In this document: in pieces, positions 10,057 through 19,953 of the stretch
How positions within the stretch are numbered: the first letter of the stretch is position 1
How the letters are laid out: every line of letters begins with the position of its first letter
Source of the DNA: Caballeronia sp. NK8
Lineage (GTDB): Bacteria > Pseudomonadota > Gammaproteobacteria > Burkholderiales > Burkholderiaceae
Direction: 5' to 3'
DNA: 64,000 bases
Assembly: GCF_018408855.1 (NCBI RefSeq)
Contig: NZ_AP024322.1
Location: 1,488,001 to 1,552,000, forward strand
The notes under the pieces: generated by a model
Databases searched by the model: none
Told to the model about the DNA's origin: nothing
Seen by the model: only the letters and a program-made list of their open reading frames with translations
Made by a program: the position numbers and the translations under genes

Positions 10057-11046
10057 ATGAGCGAAGCGAACCTGCCCGCCGACGCGCCGAAGAGCACGAA
10101 AGGCGTCGGCACGCGTCTGGGCATTTCGAATTACCTCGGTCTCGCGGGCGCGCTCGCTGCGATGATCGCGCTGTTTTCGGTGCTGAGCCCGCACTTTCTG
10201 ACGTACGACACGTTCAGCACGATCGCGAACCAGATTCCGGATCTGGTCGTGATGTCGGTGGGCATGACGTTCGTGCTGATCATCGCGAGCATCGATCTGT
10301 CGGTGGGATCGGTGCTCGCGCTGGGCGCGTCGGTGGTGAGCGTGGCCGCGCTCAAGTGGCACTGGCCGGCGTTTCCCGCCGCGCTGATCGGGCTGGCGGC
10401 CGCCGCGCTGACGGGCGCGGTGACCGGCCTCGTGACGGTGGCGTGGCGGATTCCGTCGTTCATCGTGTCGCTGGGCGTGCTGGAAGGCGCGCGCGGGCTC
10501 GCGTATCAGATGACGAACTCGCGCACGGCGTACATTGGAGATGCGTTCGATTTTCTGTCGAATCCGATCGCGTTCGGCATCTCGCCCGCGTTCCTGATCG
10601 CGGTCGCGGTGATGATAGTTGCGCACTTGGTCTTGACCCGGACGGTTTTTGGCCGATATCTCGTAGGGATCGGCACGAACGAGGAAGCGGTGCGGCTCGC
10701 GGGCGTCAATCCGCGCCCGTACAAGGTGATCGTGTTCGCGTTGATGGGCGCGCTGTCGGGGCTCGCGGCGCTGTTTCAGATCTCGCGGCTGGAGGCCGCC
10801 GATCCGAACGCCGGCGCCGGCGTGGAGCTGCAGGTGATCGCGGCGGTCGTGATCGGCGGCACGAGCCTGATGGGCGGGCGCGGCTCGGTCATCAGCACGT
10901 TTTTCGGCGTGTTGATCATCTCCGTGCTGGCGGCGGGTCTCGCGCAGATCGGCGCGAACGAGCCGACCAAGCGCATCATTACCGGCGCTGTGATTGTGGT
11001 GGCGGTGGTGCTGGACACATACCGCAGTAGACGCAAACGTGTGTAA
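10057..11046 (+). CDS. rbsC: Sugar ABC transporter permease, RbsC type
   Basis: Inner-membrane permease of the ribose-type importer, 329 residues with about eight to ten hydrophobic segments. Typical features are TYDTFSTIANQIPDLVVMSVG near the N-terminus, IIASIDLSVGSVLALG, the conserved NSRTAYIGD-type loop, and GVELQVIAAVVIGGTSLMGGRG, which is the hallmark of BPD_transp_2 permeases. It forms the pore with the two-domain ATPase encoded immediately before it. The C-terminus is short and basic (YRSRRKRV). About 200 bases separate it from the regulator gene, and three imperfect copies of an 11-base unit (ACTGAGCGGT) lie just past its stop. Confidence 0.92.
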   Translation: MSEANLPADAPKSTKGVGTRLGISNYLGLAGALAAMIALFSVLSPHFLTYDTFSTIANQIPDLVVMSVGMTFVLIIASIDLSVGSVLALGASVVSVAALKWHWPAFPAALIGLAAAALTGAVTGLVTVAWRIPSFIVSLGVLEGARGLAYQMTNSRTAYIGDAFDFLSNPIAFGISPAFLIAVAVMIVAHLVLTRTVFGRYLVGIGTNEEAVRLAGVNPRPYKVIVFALMGALSGLAALFQISRLEAADPNAGAGVELQVIAAVVIGGTSLMGGRGSVISTFFGVLIISVLAAGLAQIGANEPTKRIITGAVIVVAVVLDTYRSRRKRV

Positions 11047-11254
11047 TTAGCGACTGAGCGGTAACTGAGCGGTGACTGGTTGAGGGACGGCGACGGCGCG
11101 CGCTCCGCACGGGGTGGAGAAGCGGCCGGCGACGGTAGTGAGCATGAGCAGGCAGGGCGCGGGGAAAGCAACGCGGCGCATGAAAACGATGAGCGCCGCA
11201 CGCCTTACGACCAATAAGAGAGCAGCAGGACCTAAGAAAAGCGAAGGACGATGT

Positions 11255-12280
11255 ATGGCGACGATCAAAGACGTGGCAGCCATTGCCGGGGTGTCGTTTA
11301 CGACGGTATCCCACGTAGTGAACAATTCGCGGCCGGTGTCGGCCGACGTGCGGGCTAAAGTCGAGCGGGCGATCCGTGAGCTCGACTACGTGCCGTCGGC
11401 GGTCGCGCGCTCGCTGAAGGCGCGTTCGACGGCGACCATCGGGCTTTTGGTGCCGAACGCGACGAATCCGTATTTCGCCGAGCTTGCGCGCGGCGTCGAG
11501 GATGGCTGCGCGAAGAACGGCTATTGCGTGTTCTTCTGCAACTCCGACGACGATCCCGCGAAGCAGCGCAGCTATCTGCGCGTGCTGCAGGAAAAGCGCA
11601 TCGACGGGCTGGTGATCGCGTCGGCGGGCGAGGACGCGGTGCTCGCGCAATGTCTCGCGGGGGCACGCGAGCCGCTCGTGATCGTCGATCGCAATATCGA
11701 GGGGCTGCAATCGGACCTCGTGCAGATCGATCACGAAAAGGGCGCGTATCTCGCCACGCGGCACTTGCTGCAACTCGGGCACTCGCAGATCGGCTGCATC
11801 ACCGGACCGGTCGCGACCGCCGTTTCCGCGATGCGCCTGCACGGCTTCATCCGCGCGATGGCGGAACGCGGCATCGAGATCGCGCCGAACGCGATCGTGC
11901 AGAGCGACTTCTCCGCGACAGGCGGTTACGCCGCGGCCTCGCAATTGCTGGACAACATGAAGCCGACCGCGATCTTCGCGTGCAACGACATGATGGGCAT
12001 CGGCGCGCTGCGTGCGGCGGCCGAGCGCCACATCAACGTGCCGACGGATTGCTCGATCATCGGCTTCGACGATGTCGAGCTGTCGCGCTACACCTATCCG
12101 GCCTTGTCGACGGTCGGACAGTCGGTGCGCGCGCTCGGCGAAATGGCCGCGCAGACGCTGATCGACCGGATCACCGGCAAGCTGACCGGAACGACGCGCC
12201 GGCGCGTGGTGCCGCCGCGCCTCGTGCGCCGCGAATCGACCGCGGTGGTGCCGGAAGCGCGGCGCGCCGCGAATGGATAA
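11255..12280 (+). CDS. rbsR: LacI-family regulator of the ribose-type operon
   Basis: A 341-residue LacI/GalR regulator. The N-terminal helix-turn-helix and hinge are complete: MATIKDVAAIAGVSFTTVSH, then the hinge motif YVPSAVARSLKARST. The effector domain is a periplasmic-binding-protein fold (ATIGLLVPNATNPYFAELARG; FACNDMMGIGALRAA; IIGFDDVELSRYTYPALSTV), related to RbsB itself, so it likely senses the same sugar. A longer frame from 11114 adds 47 residues of low-complexity sequence; the ATG at 11255 matches the family start. It lies between permease and ribokinase in the same direction and is probably cotranscribed, giving feedback control. Confidence 0.9.
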   Translation: MATIKDVAAIAGVSFTTVSHVVNNSRPVSADVRAKVERAIRELDYVPSAVARSLKARSTATIGLLVPNATNPYFAELARGVEDGCAKNGYCVFFCNSDDDPAKQRSYLRVLQEKRIDGLVIASAGEDAVLAQCLAGAREPLVIVDRNIEGLQSDLVQIDHEKGAYLATRHLLQLGHSQIGCITGPVATAVSAMRLHGFIRAMAERGIEIAPNAIVQSDFSATGGYAAASQLLDNMKPTAIFACNDMMGIGALRAAAERHINVPTDCSIIGFDDVELSRYTYPALSTVGQSVRALGEMAAQTLIDRITGKLTGTTRRRVVPPRLVRRESTAVVPEARRAANG

Positions 12281-12304
12281 CGAACGCTGTTAAAAGGAAG
12301 CAAG

Positions 12305-13237
12305 ATGGGCGATGCAGGCAGGACCGGCCGCGTGACCGTGGTCGGCAGTCTCAACATGGATCTCGTCGCGCGCGCGCCGCGGCTGCCGCGGCCGGGCGAG
12401 ACGCTCGCCGGGCACGCGTTCGCGCAGGTGCCGGGCGGCAAGGGCGGCAATCAGGCGGTCGCGGCGGCACGGCTGGGCGCCCAGGTCACGATGATCGGCT
12501 GCGTCGGTAACGACTCGAACGGCGCGACGCTCAAGGCCAGCCTGGAAGCGGAGGGCATCGACTGCACCGCGCTCGCGACCAGCACGGACGCGCCGACGGG
12601 CGTCGCGCTCATCGTCGTCGATGACGCGAGCCAGAACGCCATCGTCATCGTCGCGGGCAGCAATGCCGAGGTGTCGCCCACGCGCATCGAGGCGCACGAA
12701 GCGCTGCTCGCGCAAGCCGACGTCGTCGTCTGCCAGCTCGAAACGCCGCTGGAAACCGTGCGCGCCGCGCTCGCCACCGGCCGGCGGCTCAAACGCGTGA
12801 CGGTGCTCAATCCCGCGCCCGCCGCACGCAAACTGCCGCCGGACTGGTTTCCGCTCATCGACTATCTGATTCCGAACGAACTGGAAGCGGCGACGCTGTC
12901 GGGCGTCGCCATCGACACGCCGGACGACGCGCGCCGCGCCGCGCAGGCGCTCAAGGCGAAGGGCGCGCGCAACGTGATCGTGACGCTCGGCGCGCAAGGC
13001 GTGCTCGCGCTGCTCGACGGCGCCGGCGATGACGGCGTGCATCTGCCGTCGCCGCAAGTCGACGCCGTCGATACGACCGCCGCCGGCGACACCTTTATCG
13101 GCGGCTTCGCGGCGGAGCTCGCGCGCGGCGCGGCCGCGATGGATGCGATCGGCTTCGGCCAGCGCGCCGCCGCCATCGCGGTCACGCGCGAAGGCGCGCA
13201 GCCATCCATTCCGCACCGCAGCGAAATTTCGGCATAA
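12305..13237 (+). CDS. rbsK: Ribokinase
   Basis: PfkB-family carbohydrate kinase that phosphorylates ribose at O5 before it enters the pentose phosphate pathway. The 310 residues are the normal length. Visible motifs are VVGSLNMDLVARAPRLPRPG, the substrate-binding GGKGGNQAVAAARLGA, and the C-terminal catalytic DTTAAGDTFIGGF, where the second aspartate is the catalytic base. AAAGGAAG stands seven bases ahead of the ATG. It is the last gene of the operon, 24 bases after the LacI gene and just before a terminator. No RbsD mutarotase gene is present. Confidence 0.93.
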   Translation: MGDAGRTGRVTVVGSLNMDLVARAPRLPRPGETLAGHAFAQVPGGKGGNQAVAAARLGAQVTMIGCVGNDSNGATLKASLEAEGIDCTALATSTDAPTGVALIVVDDASQNAIVIVAGSNAEVSPTRIEAHEALLAQADVVVCQLETPLETVRAALATGRRLKRVTVLNPAPAARKLPPDWFPLIDYLIPNELEAATLSGVAIDTPDDARRAAQALKAKGARNVIVTLGAQGVLALLDGAGDDGVHLPSPQVDAVDTTAAGDTFIGGFAAELARGAAAMDAIGFGQRAAAIAVTREGAQPSIPHRSEISA

Positions 13238-13255
13238 CTTTTCAATGTTCGTTGA

Positions 13256-13288
13256 AAAACGGCGCGCCTGACGCGCCGTTTTCTTTTC
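13256..13288 (+). terminator. Rho-independent terminator of the ribose-type operon
   Basis: An 11-bp stem (AAAACGGCGCG with CGCGCCGTTTT) and a five-base loop, followed by TTCTTTTC. It begins 19 bases after the ribokinase stop codon and separates the operon from the chemoreceptor gene. Confidence 0.88.
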
Positions 13289-13497
13289 ATACGAAACAAT
13301 TCCCTCAAGTGCTCAGGCTTTCGCGCCGTTTACGTCGATAGCGGACGCGCGATCCTCGCGCGCACGCCCCATCGACGGAAAGGACGGCGCGCATCGGCCG
13401 CGCGGACGTCAGCCGGCGCGTTTTCGGACAATGTCCCGCGCGCCGGCCGTCAAATCGGCCGGGAGACCCGCTCGCAAGCGGCATCAGGGAAAACTCA

Positions 13498-15222
13498 ATG
13501 AAAAAGGCTTTGACGATCAAGGCGCGCCTCGGCATCTCGATGGCGTTTCTGGGTGCGCTGCTCATCGCGATCGGCGCGCTGGGGCTCACCGGCATGAGCC
13601 ATTCGAACGGCGCGTTCCTCAACACCTACGCCGTGCAGATGCCCGCCGCGATCGCGGTCGGCAACGCGGAAATGTACGCGGCGCGCGAGCGGCTCGTGTT
13701 CGATCGCGCGGCGCTGCTCGCCGGCACGCCCGAAGTGGCCGCGACCGTCGAGCGCGCGCGCATGATGCGCGAGCGCGCCGACGGCTTCTGGAAGGAATAC
13801 ACGTCGCTGCCGCAGTCGCCGGAGGAAAGGCGTCTCGCCGAGACGGCGCAGGACCGGCGTCTCGCGCTGCAAGGCGTCGTCGACAAGGGCATCGCGGCGG
13901 TGCTGGCGAACGATCACGACGGCATCATCGCGAACGCCAAGTCGATGCAGTCCACCTATAACGAACTCGCCAACGCGAACGACGCGCTGCGCAAGTTTCT
14001 GACCGAAGCGTCGAAGAAGAGCTACGAGGAGACGCAAAGCCGCTTCCTGTGGTTCCGCGCGCTGAGCCTTGCCGCCGTCGCGCTCGGCATGGCGGCGGCC
14101 GCGTTCGCGTGGGTGTCGCTGCGGCGCGCGATCGCGCGGCCGCTCGAAGCCGCGCTCGGCCACTTCGAGGCGATCGCCGCAGGCGATCTGCGCCGCGAGG
14201 TCGTCGTCACGTCGCGCGACGAAATGGGGCAGTTGCTCGAAGGCCTCGCCAGGATGCGCACGAGCCTGCTGACGACCGTGCGCACCGTGCGCTCGGGCAG
14301 CGAATCGATCGCCTCGGCGACGCAGCAAATCGCCGCAGGCAATACCGATCTGTCGTCGCGCACGGAGGAACAGGCGTCGGCGCTGCAGGAAACCGCGTCG
14401 AGCATGGAAGAGCTGACCGGCACCGTCCGCCAGAACGCCGACAACGCGCGGCAGGCGAGCGCGCTCGCGGCGAACGCGTCGGAGATCGCGGGCAAGGGCA
14501 GCGCGGTGGTCACGCAGGTCGTCGATACCATGCGGGAGATCAACGGCAGCTCGTCGAAGATCGCGGACATCATCACGATCATCGAGGGCATCGCGTTCCA
14601 GACCAATATTCTCGCGCTCAATGCGGCGGTCGAGGCGGCGCGCGCGGGCGAGGAAGGGCGCGGCTTCGCGGTGGTCGCGGGCGAGGTGCGCAGCCTGGCG
14701 CAGCGCTCGTCGGCGGCGGCGAAGGAAATCAAGGAACTGATCGACACCTCGGTGGCGCGCGTGCGGACCGGTACGACGCTCGTCGACGAAGCGGGCCGCA
14801 CGATGAGCGAGATCATCGGCGCGGTGCAGCGCGTGACCGACATCATGGGCGAAATCGCGGCGGCGTCGGAGGAGCAGTCGAGCGGCATCGATCAGGTGTC
14901 GCGCGCGGTCACGCAGATGGACGAAGTGACGCAGCAGAACGCGGCGCTCGTCGAGGAGGCGGCCGCCGCCGCGCAGTCGCTCGAAGATCAGGCCGCGCGG
15001 CTGCGGCAGGCAGTGGCGGTGTTCCAGGTCGCGGACGGCGTCACGCCCGCCGTGACGAAACCCGCGCCGGCGGCGAACATTGCATCGCCTGCAACGGTGG
15101 CCGCGCTCGTCGCGCGAAAGCCCGTCGCGGCGGCGCCGGCGAAGCGCGCCGCGCCCGTTTCGGCGGGCGCGCCCCGGACGGCGGCAACCGCGGATGCAGG
15201 CGGCGACTGGGAGACCTTCTGA
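13498..15222 (+). CDS. Methyl-accepting chemotaxis protein (Tar/Tsr type)
   Basis: Transmembrane chemoreceptor of 574 residues. The order is: first membrane helix (about 13-32), a helical periplasmic ligand-binding domain (about 35-185), second helix (about 188-210), HAMP (about 210-262), and a long cytoplasmic coiled coil. The hairpin tip carries the invariant [18 protein letters not shown] and [18 protein letters not shown]. The protein ends in DWETF, close to the NWETF tail that tethers CheR and CheB in enteric receptors, so it is probably a high-abundance, self-adapting receptor. The ligand is unknown. GGAAAACTCA precedes the ATG. A weak FliA-like site was noticed upstream but is not convincing. 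Confidence 0.93.
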   Translation: MKKALTIKARLGISMAFLGALLIAIGALGLTGMSHSNGAFLNTYAVQMPAAIAVGNAEMYAARERLVFDRAALLAGTPEVAATVERARMMRERADGFWKEYTSLPQSPEERRLAETAQDRRLALQGVVDKGIAAVLANDHDGIIANAKSMQSTYNELANANDALRKFLTEASKKSYEETQSRFLWFRALSLAAVALGMAAAAFAWVSLRRAIARPLEAALGHFEAIAAGDLRREVVVTSRDEMGQLLEGLARMRTSLLTTVRTVRSGSESIASATQQIAAGNTDLSSRTEEQASALQETASSMEELTGTVRQNADNARQASALAANASEIAGKGSAVVTQVVDTMREINGSSSKIADIITIIEGIAFQTNILALNAAVEAARAGEEGRGFAVVAGEVRSLAQRSSAAAKEIKELIDTSVARVRTGTTLVDEAGRTMSEIIGAVQRVTDIMGEIAAASEEQSSGIDQVSRAVTQMDEVTQQNAALVEEAAAAAQSLEDQAARLRQAVAVFQVADGVTPAVTKPAPAANIASPATVAALVARKPVAAAPAKRAAPVSAGAPRTAATADAGGDWETF

Positions 15223-15329
15223 GCGGCGCATGACGCGAATGCGCGCGAATCCACACGCGCGCGACCAATGCCGATCCGGTAACCCGTACACTGACGGGTG
15301 TGCGTCACCGTTCACTCGAGGATATGAAC

Positions 15330-16091
15330 ATGACCGGATCGACACTCGCCGCGAAACTCGCGGACGCCCGCCGCCGGCATCAACTGATCGACGTGCTGGA
15401 GCCCGCCGACCTCCCGGCCGACACGCCTACCGCCTACGCGATCCAGCACGAGATGCTGAGAGAGTCGGACGGGCGCATCGGCGCGTGGAAGATCGGCGCC
15501 CGCGCGCCCGACGCGCTCGCCACGGGCGCGCCGATCGACGCCGCGCTGGTCCATGTTTCACCGGCGCGGCTGCCCTTCGAATCGTTCTTTCGCGTGCTGG
15601 TGGAACTCGAGATCGCGTTTCGCTTCGCGTATGCGCTGCCCGCGCGACACGACCCTTACACGCGCGACGAAGTGTTCGATGCGATCGGCGGCGTCGCGGT
15701 CGCGCTCGAAGTGGTCGACAGCCGTTTCGCGCAGTGGCCCAATCTCGACCCGCTCGCCCAGCTCGCGGATTCGCAGAACAACGGCGCGCTCGTCGTGTCG
15801 GGCATGGAGCCTTATGACGTGATCGCGCCGGGCTTCGACTTCCTCACGCCGCGCCTGGAATTCACACTCGATGGCATGTCGATCGCGCCTGCCGCGCTCG
15901 GCAATCCGGCGGGCGACCCGCGCGAATTGCTGCCGTGGCTCGTCAACCATTGTTCCCGCATGGGTTTGACCGTCGAACCCTTCTGGACGATCACCACAGG
16001 CTCCTACACCGGCGCGGTTCGCGTCGACGGACCAGCAATGCTGCATGGCGCGATCGATCGCATCGGCGAACTGGAACTGGTGCTCGCATGA
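15330..16091 (+). CDS. 2-keto-4-pentenoate hydratase-like FAH-family protein
   Basis: A 253-residue cytoplasmic enzyme of the fumarylacetoacetate hydrolase fold, closest in layout to 2-keto-4-pentenoate hydratases (MhpD-type) of aromatic meta-cleavage pathways. It shows YAIQHEMLRESDGRIGAWKIG near residues 35-55, an acidic pair (VELEIAFRF) at the metal site, and DSQNNGALVVSG later. A GAGGA at 15318-15322 decides the start: it stands seven bases before the ATG at 15330 and only one base before another ATG at 15324. No other aromatic-degradation gene is nearby, so the physiological substrate is open. Confidence 0.8.
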   Translation: MTGSTLAAKLADARRRHQLIDVLEPADLPADTPTAYAIQHEMLRESDGRIGAWKIGARAPDALATGAPIDAALVHVSPARLPFESFFRVLVELEIAFRFAYALPARHDPYTRDEVFDAIGGVAVALEVVDSRFAQWPNLDPLAQLADSQNNGALVVSGMEPYDVIAPGFDFLTPRLEFTLDGMSIAPAALGNPAGDPRELLPWLVNHCSRMGLTVEPFWTITTGSYTGAVRVDGPAMLHGAIDRIGELELVLA

Positions 16092-16421
16092 GGACGGAAA
16101 CACCATACATCGGGAACGGTTATTGATGAACTCGCGCCAGCGTGAGCAAGGTCGCATTGGCGGACAAGACCAGTGGATATGTAGCGGGGAGCGCGCGGCA
16201 ACGAACAGGCAGGAACGATGTCGAGCAAGAGGATAGAGTCATTGGGATGAGGATTGTAGGTGAACGAAAATAACTCACCAAGCTAGGAATTCTTCGAAGC
16301 AAATGAACAACGCAAGTGCGTGAAAAAAAATTCGAAAGGGTTTAGGATGATTTCAAGCGATGTCGTTTCGATTACGCGCGTTGCGCACGGCATAGCTTTC
16401 TGACTTCGGCGAGGAGGTAGC
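16092..16421. other. Long prkA upstream region, no gene recognised
   Basis: About 330 bases with lower GC than the surroundings and several A-rich runs (for example 16322-16333). This is the likely promoter and leader region of the prkA operon. I searched by eye for a sigma-54 -24/-12 element and saw no acceptable match. No stable hairpin or small gene with a good ribosome-binding site stands out. Confidence 0.5.
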
Positions 16422-18344
16422 ATGGATATCTACAGCAGTTTCGCGACCCGCTTCGAAAAAACCCGCGAGGAGGAATTCTCGCTCGAAGAGTATCTCGCGC
16501 TCTGCAAAGAAGATCCGGCCACATACGCAACAGCGGGCGAACGCATGTTGACGGCCATCGGGGAACCGGAGATGGTCGACACTCGCCTCGACCCGCGTTT
16601 ATCGCGTGTGTTTGCAAACAAGAACATCAAGGTGTACCCCGCGTTCCGCGAGTTCTACGGCATGGAGGACGTGATCGAGAACGTGGTGTCGTACTTCCGG
16701 CACGCGTCGCAGGGTCTCGAAGAAAAGAAGCAGATTCTTTATCTGCTGGGTCCGGTGGGCGGCGGCAAGTCGTCGATCGCCGAACGGCTGAAGCAGCTCA
16801 TGGAGCGCGTGCCGTTCTATTCGCTCAAGGGCTCGCCCGTCAACGAATCGCCGCTCGGTCTCTTCGATTACGACGAGGACGGTCCGGTGCTCGAAGAGCA
16901 GTACGGCATTCCGCGCCGCTATCTCAAGAGCATCCTCTCACCGTGGGCCGTGAAGCGCCTGCACGAGTACAACGGCGACATCCGCAAGTTCCGCGTGGTG
17001 CGCCGCTATCCGTCGATCCTTCGCCAGATCGGCATCGCGAAGACGGAACCGGGTGACGAGAACAATCAGGACATCTCGTCGCTCGTCGGCAAGGTGGACA
17101 TCCGCAAGCTCGAAACCTATTCGCAGGACGACGCGGACGCATACAGCTATTCCGGCGGCCTGTGCCTCGCCAACCAGGGCCTGCTCGAATTCGTCGAAAT
17201 GTTCAAGGCGCCGATCAAGGTGCTGCACCCGCTGCTCACCGCGACCCAGGAAGGCAACTTCAAGGGCACGGAAGGCTTCGGCGCGATTCCGTTCGACGGC
17301 GTCATCCTCGCGCACTCGAACGAGTCGGAGTGGAAGGCGTTCCGCAACAACAAGAACAACGAAGCACTGCTCGACCGTATCTTCGTGGTGAAGGTGCCGT
17401 ACTGCCTGCGCTACGGCGAAGAGATCAAGATCTACGAGAAGCTGCTGCGCAATTCGTCCCTCGCCGAGGCGGTTTGCGCACCGGGCACGCTCAAGATGAT
17501 GGCGCAGATGGCCGTGCTCACGCGACTGCACGAACCGGAGAACTCGAGCCTGTTTTCGAAGATGCAGGTCTACGATGGCGAGAACCTGAAGGACACGGAC
17601 CCGAAGGCGAAGTCGTATCAGGAGTATCGCGATTACGCGGGTGTCGACGAAGGCATGACGGGCGTCTCCACGCGCTTCGCGTTCAAGATCCTGTCGCGCG
17701 TCTTCAACTTCGATTCGAGCGAGGTCGCCGCGAACCCGGTGCACTTGATGTACGTGCTCGAACAGCAGATCGAGCGCGAGCAGTTCCCGCCGGAAACGGA
17801 GCAGAAGTATCTGTCGTTCATCAAGGACGTGCTGGCTTCGCGCTATGCCGAGTTCATCGGCAAGGAGATTCAGACCGCTTATCTGGAGTCGTATTCGGAG
17901 TATGGACAAAACATCTTCGACCGCTATGTGACGTACGCCGACTTCTGGATTCAGGACCAGGAGTTCCGCGATCACGACACCGGCGAGAGCTTCGACCGCG
18001 CGGCATTGAACGCCGAACTGGAGAAGATCGAGAAGCCCGCGGGCATCAGCAACCCGAAGGATTTCCGCAACGAGATCGTGAACTTCGTGTTGCGCGCGCG
18101 TGCGGCCAACGGCGGCAAGAACCCCGCGTGGATCAGTTACGAGAAGCTGCGCGTGGTGATCGAGAAGAAGATGTTCTCCAATACCGAAGAACTTCTGCCG
18201 GTGATTTCGTTCAACGCAAAGGGATCGGCCGAAGAGCAACGCAAGCACGAGGACTTCGTCAATCGCATGGTCGCGAAGGGCTACACGCCGAAGCAGGTGC
18301 GCCTGCTGTGCGACTGGTATCTGCGCGTGCGCAAGTCGTCGTGA
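16422..18344 (+). CDS. prkA: PrkA-family serine protein kinase / AAA+ protein
   Basis: A 640-residue cytoplasmic protein of the PrkA (YeaG) family, which joins an AAA+-like P-loop domain to a kinase-like C-terminal domain and takes part in stationary-phase and nitrogen or acid stress responses. The Walker A region reads LLGPVGGGKSSIAERL near residues 106-121. The sequence continues without interruption through the conserved IFDRYVTYADFWIQDQE region near 500. GCGAGGAGGTAGC directly precedes the ATG, a strong ribosome-binding site. It heads the conserved prkA-yeaH-spoVR cluster; 206 bases separate it from yeaH. Confidence 0.96.
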   Translation: MDIYSSFATRFEKTREEEFSLEEYLALCKEDPATYATAGERMLTAIGEPEMVDTRLDPRLSRVFANKNIKVYPAFREFYGMEDVIENVVSYFRHASQGLEEKKQILYLLGPVGGGKSSIAERLKQLMERVPFYSLKGSPVNESPLGLFDYDEDGPVLEEQYGIPRRYLKSILSPWAVKRLHEYNGDIRKFRVVRRYPSILRQIGIAKTEPGDENNQDISSLVGKVDIRKLETYSQDDADAYSYSGGLCLANQGLLEFVEMFKAPIKVLHPLLTATQEGNFKGTEGFGAIPFDGVILAHSNESEWKAFRNNKNNEALLDRIFVVKVPYCLRYGEEIKIYEKLLRNSSLAEAVCAPGTLKMMAQMAVLTRLHEPENSSLFSKMQVYDGENLKDTDPKAKSYQEYRDYAGVDEGMTGVSTRFAFKILSRVFNFDSSEVAANPVHLMYVLEQQIEREQFPPETEQKYLSFIKDVLASRYAEFIGKEIQTAYLESYSEYGQNIFDRYVTYADFWIQDQEFRDHDTGESFDRAALNAELEKIEKPAGISNPKDFRNEIVNFVLRARAANGGKNPAWISYEKLRVVIEKKMFSNTEELLPVISFNAKGSAEEQRKHEDFVNRMVAKGYTPKQVRLLCDWYLRVRKSS

Positions 18345-18550
18345 TGTAGAGTAGGGAATGACGGGAGTGGGCGCGCTTGGTGCCTGGCTCCCGTCCCGCG
18401 CAAAAGCGATAGTTAGAATGTCCATACCGCTCAGGCGTGCGGATTGCGTCCAGGCGGTCCAATGGACACTTTGCGAGACGAAAGACGCCGCGCACCGCCG
18501 TTCGATTGCGCAGCGCCTCTCAACCTCGCCCATAACGCGGGAGACTGGAT

Positions 18551-19816
18551 GTGCTGCACCAAATCATCGACCGCAGGTTAGCCGGCAAGAACAAGAGCAT
18601 CGCCAACCGCGAACGCTTCCTGCGACGCGTCAAGAGTTACATTCGCCGCGCGGTTTCCGACGCGGTGCGTGATCGCAGCATCAAAGACATTCAAAGCACG
18701 CAAAGCATCACGATCCCCAAGAAGGACATCTCTGAGCCCTCGTTCCGTCACGGACCGGGCGGCAAGCGTGAGTTCGTTCATCCTGGTAACGCCGATTACA
18801 TTCGCGGCGACAAGATTCCGCGTCCGCCGGGCGGCGCGGGAGGCGGCGGCAAGAGCGCCAGCAACGAGGGCGAAGGGCAGGATGATTTCGTCTTCGAACT
18901 GTCGCGCGAAGAATTCATGCAGTATTTCTTCGACGATCTCGAACTGCCACGCCTCGTGAAGACCCAATTGCTGGCCGTGCCGACGTGGAAGAACGTGCGC
19001 GCAGGCTGGGCGGCGGAAGGCACGCCGAACAATATCGATGTGGTGAGATCGTTGCGCTCCGCGCTCGGGCGCCGTATCGCGCTGGGCTGGCCGCTCGCGT
19101 CGCAGTTGCGCGAGATGGAACGCCAGCTCGAACAGTTGAAGGAAGAGGGCGCCGAGCCGGAAGAGATTGCGCGGCTCGAAGCGGACATCGTCATCATGCA
19201 GGGCCGCATCACGCGCATTCCGTTCATCGATCCGTTCGATCTGCGCTATATCAACCGCGTGAAGCAGCCCACGCCATCGAGCAAGGCGGTGATGTTCTGC
19301 CTGATGGACGTTTCAGGCTCGATGGACGAGCAGCGCAAGGACTTGTCCAAGCGCTTCTTCATCCTCTTGTATCTGTTCCTGCAACGCAACTACGAGAAGA
19401 TCGAAGTCGTGTTCATCCGGCACCATACGCGCGCCGAGGAAGTGGATGAGGAGACGTTCTTCCATTCGACGGAAAGCGGCGGCACGGTTGTGTCGAGCGC
19501 GCTCGAACTCATGAAGAAGATCATGGACGAGCGTTACTCGCCGACTGAATGGAACATTTACGGCGCGCAGGCATCCGACGGCGACAACTGGACGGACGAT
19601 TCCCCGAAGTGCCGCAAGCTGCTGGCGGAAGACATCCTGCCGAAGGTCCGGTATTTTGCCTATATTCAAGTAGCGCCGGAAGAGCAGAATCTCTGGCTGG
19701 AGTATGCTCAACTCGCCTTGGGCGCGCCTGAACTGGCGATGAAAAAAGTCGATTCGGCGGCGGACATCTACCCGGTGTTCCGCGAGCTGTTCGAAAAGCA
19801 GCAGGCGGCCGCATGA
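18551..19816 (+). CDS. yeaH: YeaH/YhbH family (UPF0229) VWA-like protein
   Basis: A 421-residue protein of the UPF0229 family, always found near prkA. The first ~110 residues are basic and glycine-rich (GGAGGGGKS), possibly disordered. The C-terminal half resembles a von Willebrand factor A domain with a MIDAS-like DVSGSMDEQRKD near residues 255-266. This suggests a metal-dependent adaptor working with the PrkA AAA+ domain, as in MoxR/VWA pairs; that is inference. GTG is the likely start, with GGGAG seven bases before it; no in-frame ATG lies nearby. Its stop overlaps an ATG that opens the spoVR frame. Confidence 0.93.
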   Translation: MLHQIIDRRLAGKNKSIANRERFLRRVKSYIRRAVSDAVRDRSIKDIQSTQSITIPKKDISEPSFRHGPGGKREFVHPGNADYIRGDKIPRPPGGAGGGGKSASNEGEGQDDFVFELSREEFMQYFFDDLELPRLVKTQLLAVPTWKNVRAGWAAEGTPNNIDVVRSLRSALGRRIALGWPLASQLREMERQLEQLKEEGAEPEEIARLEADIVIMQGRITRIPFIDPFDLRYINRVKQPTPSSKAVMFCLMDVSGSMDEQRKDLSKRFFILLYLFLQRNYEKIEVVFIRHHTRAEEVDEETFFHSTESGGTVVSSALELMKKIMDERYSPTEWNIYGAQASDGDNWTDDSPKCRKLLAEDILPKVRYFAYIQVAPEEQNLWLEYAQLALGAPELAMKKVDSAADIYPVFRELFEKQQAAA

Positions 19817-19953
19817 CGAGCGGGCATTTGCAAAACGAAACGCGGGGGTATCAGCTGGAAAGCACGGACGATCGTCTTGCTTCCCGGCTCGGTCCCGAAG
19901 CGGGACAACGCAAGGCGTCCGCAGAGATGGAAGAGGCGCACGAGGAAGGCAGA

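Noticed and set aside
11050..11085. Three imperfect copies of an 11-base unit after the ribose-type permease gene
   Set aside because: Short, imperfect and not matched elsewhere; noted only in the permease entry.
13312..13341. FliA-like promoter (CTCAGG ... GTCGATAG) before the chemoreceptor gene
   Set aside because: Several mismatches in both boxes; too weak to list although the gene's function would fit.
16380..16421. Sigma-54 type element before prkA (GGCATAGCTTTCTG)
   Set aside because: The GG is present, but at the required distance there is TG instead of GC and the rest does not fit the consensus.
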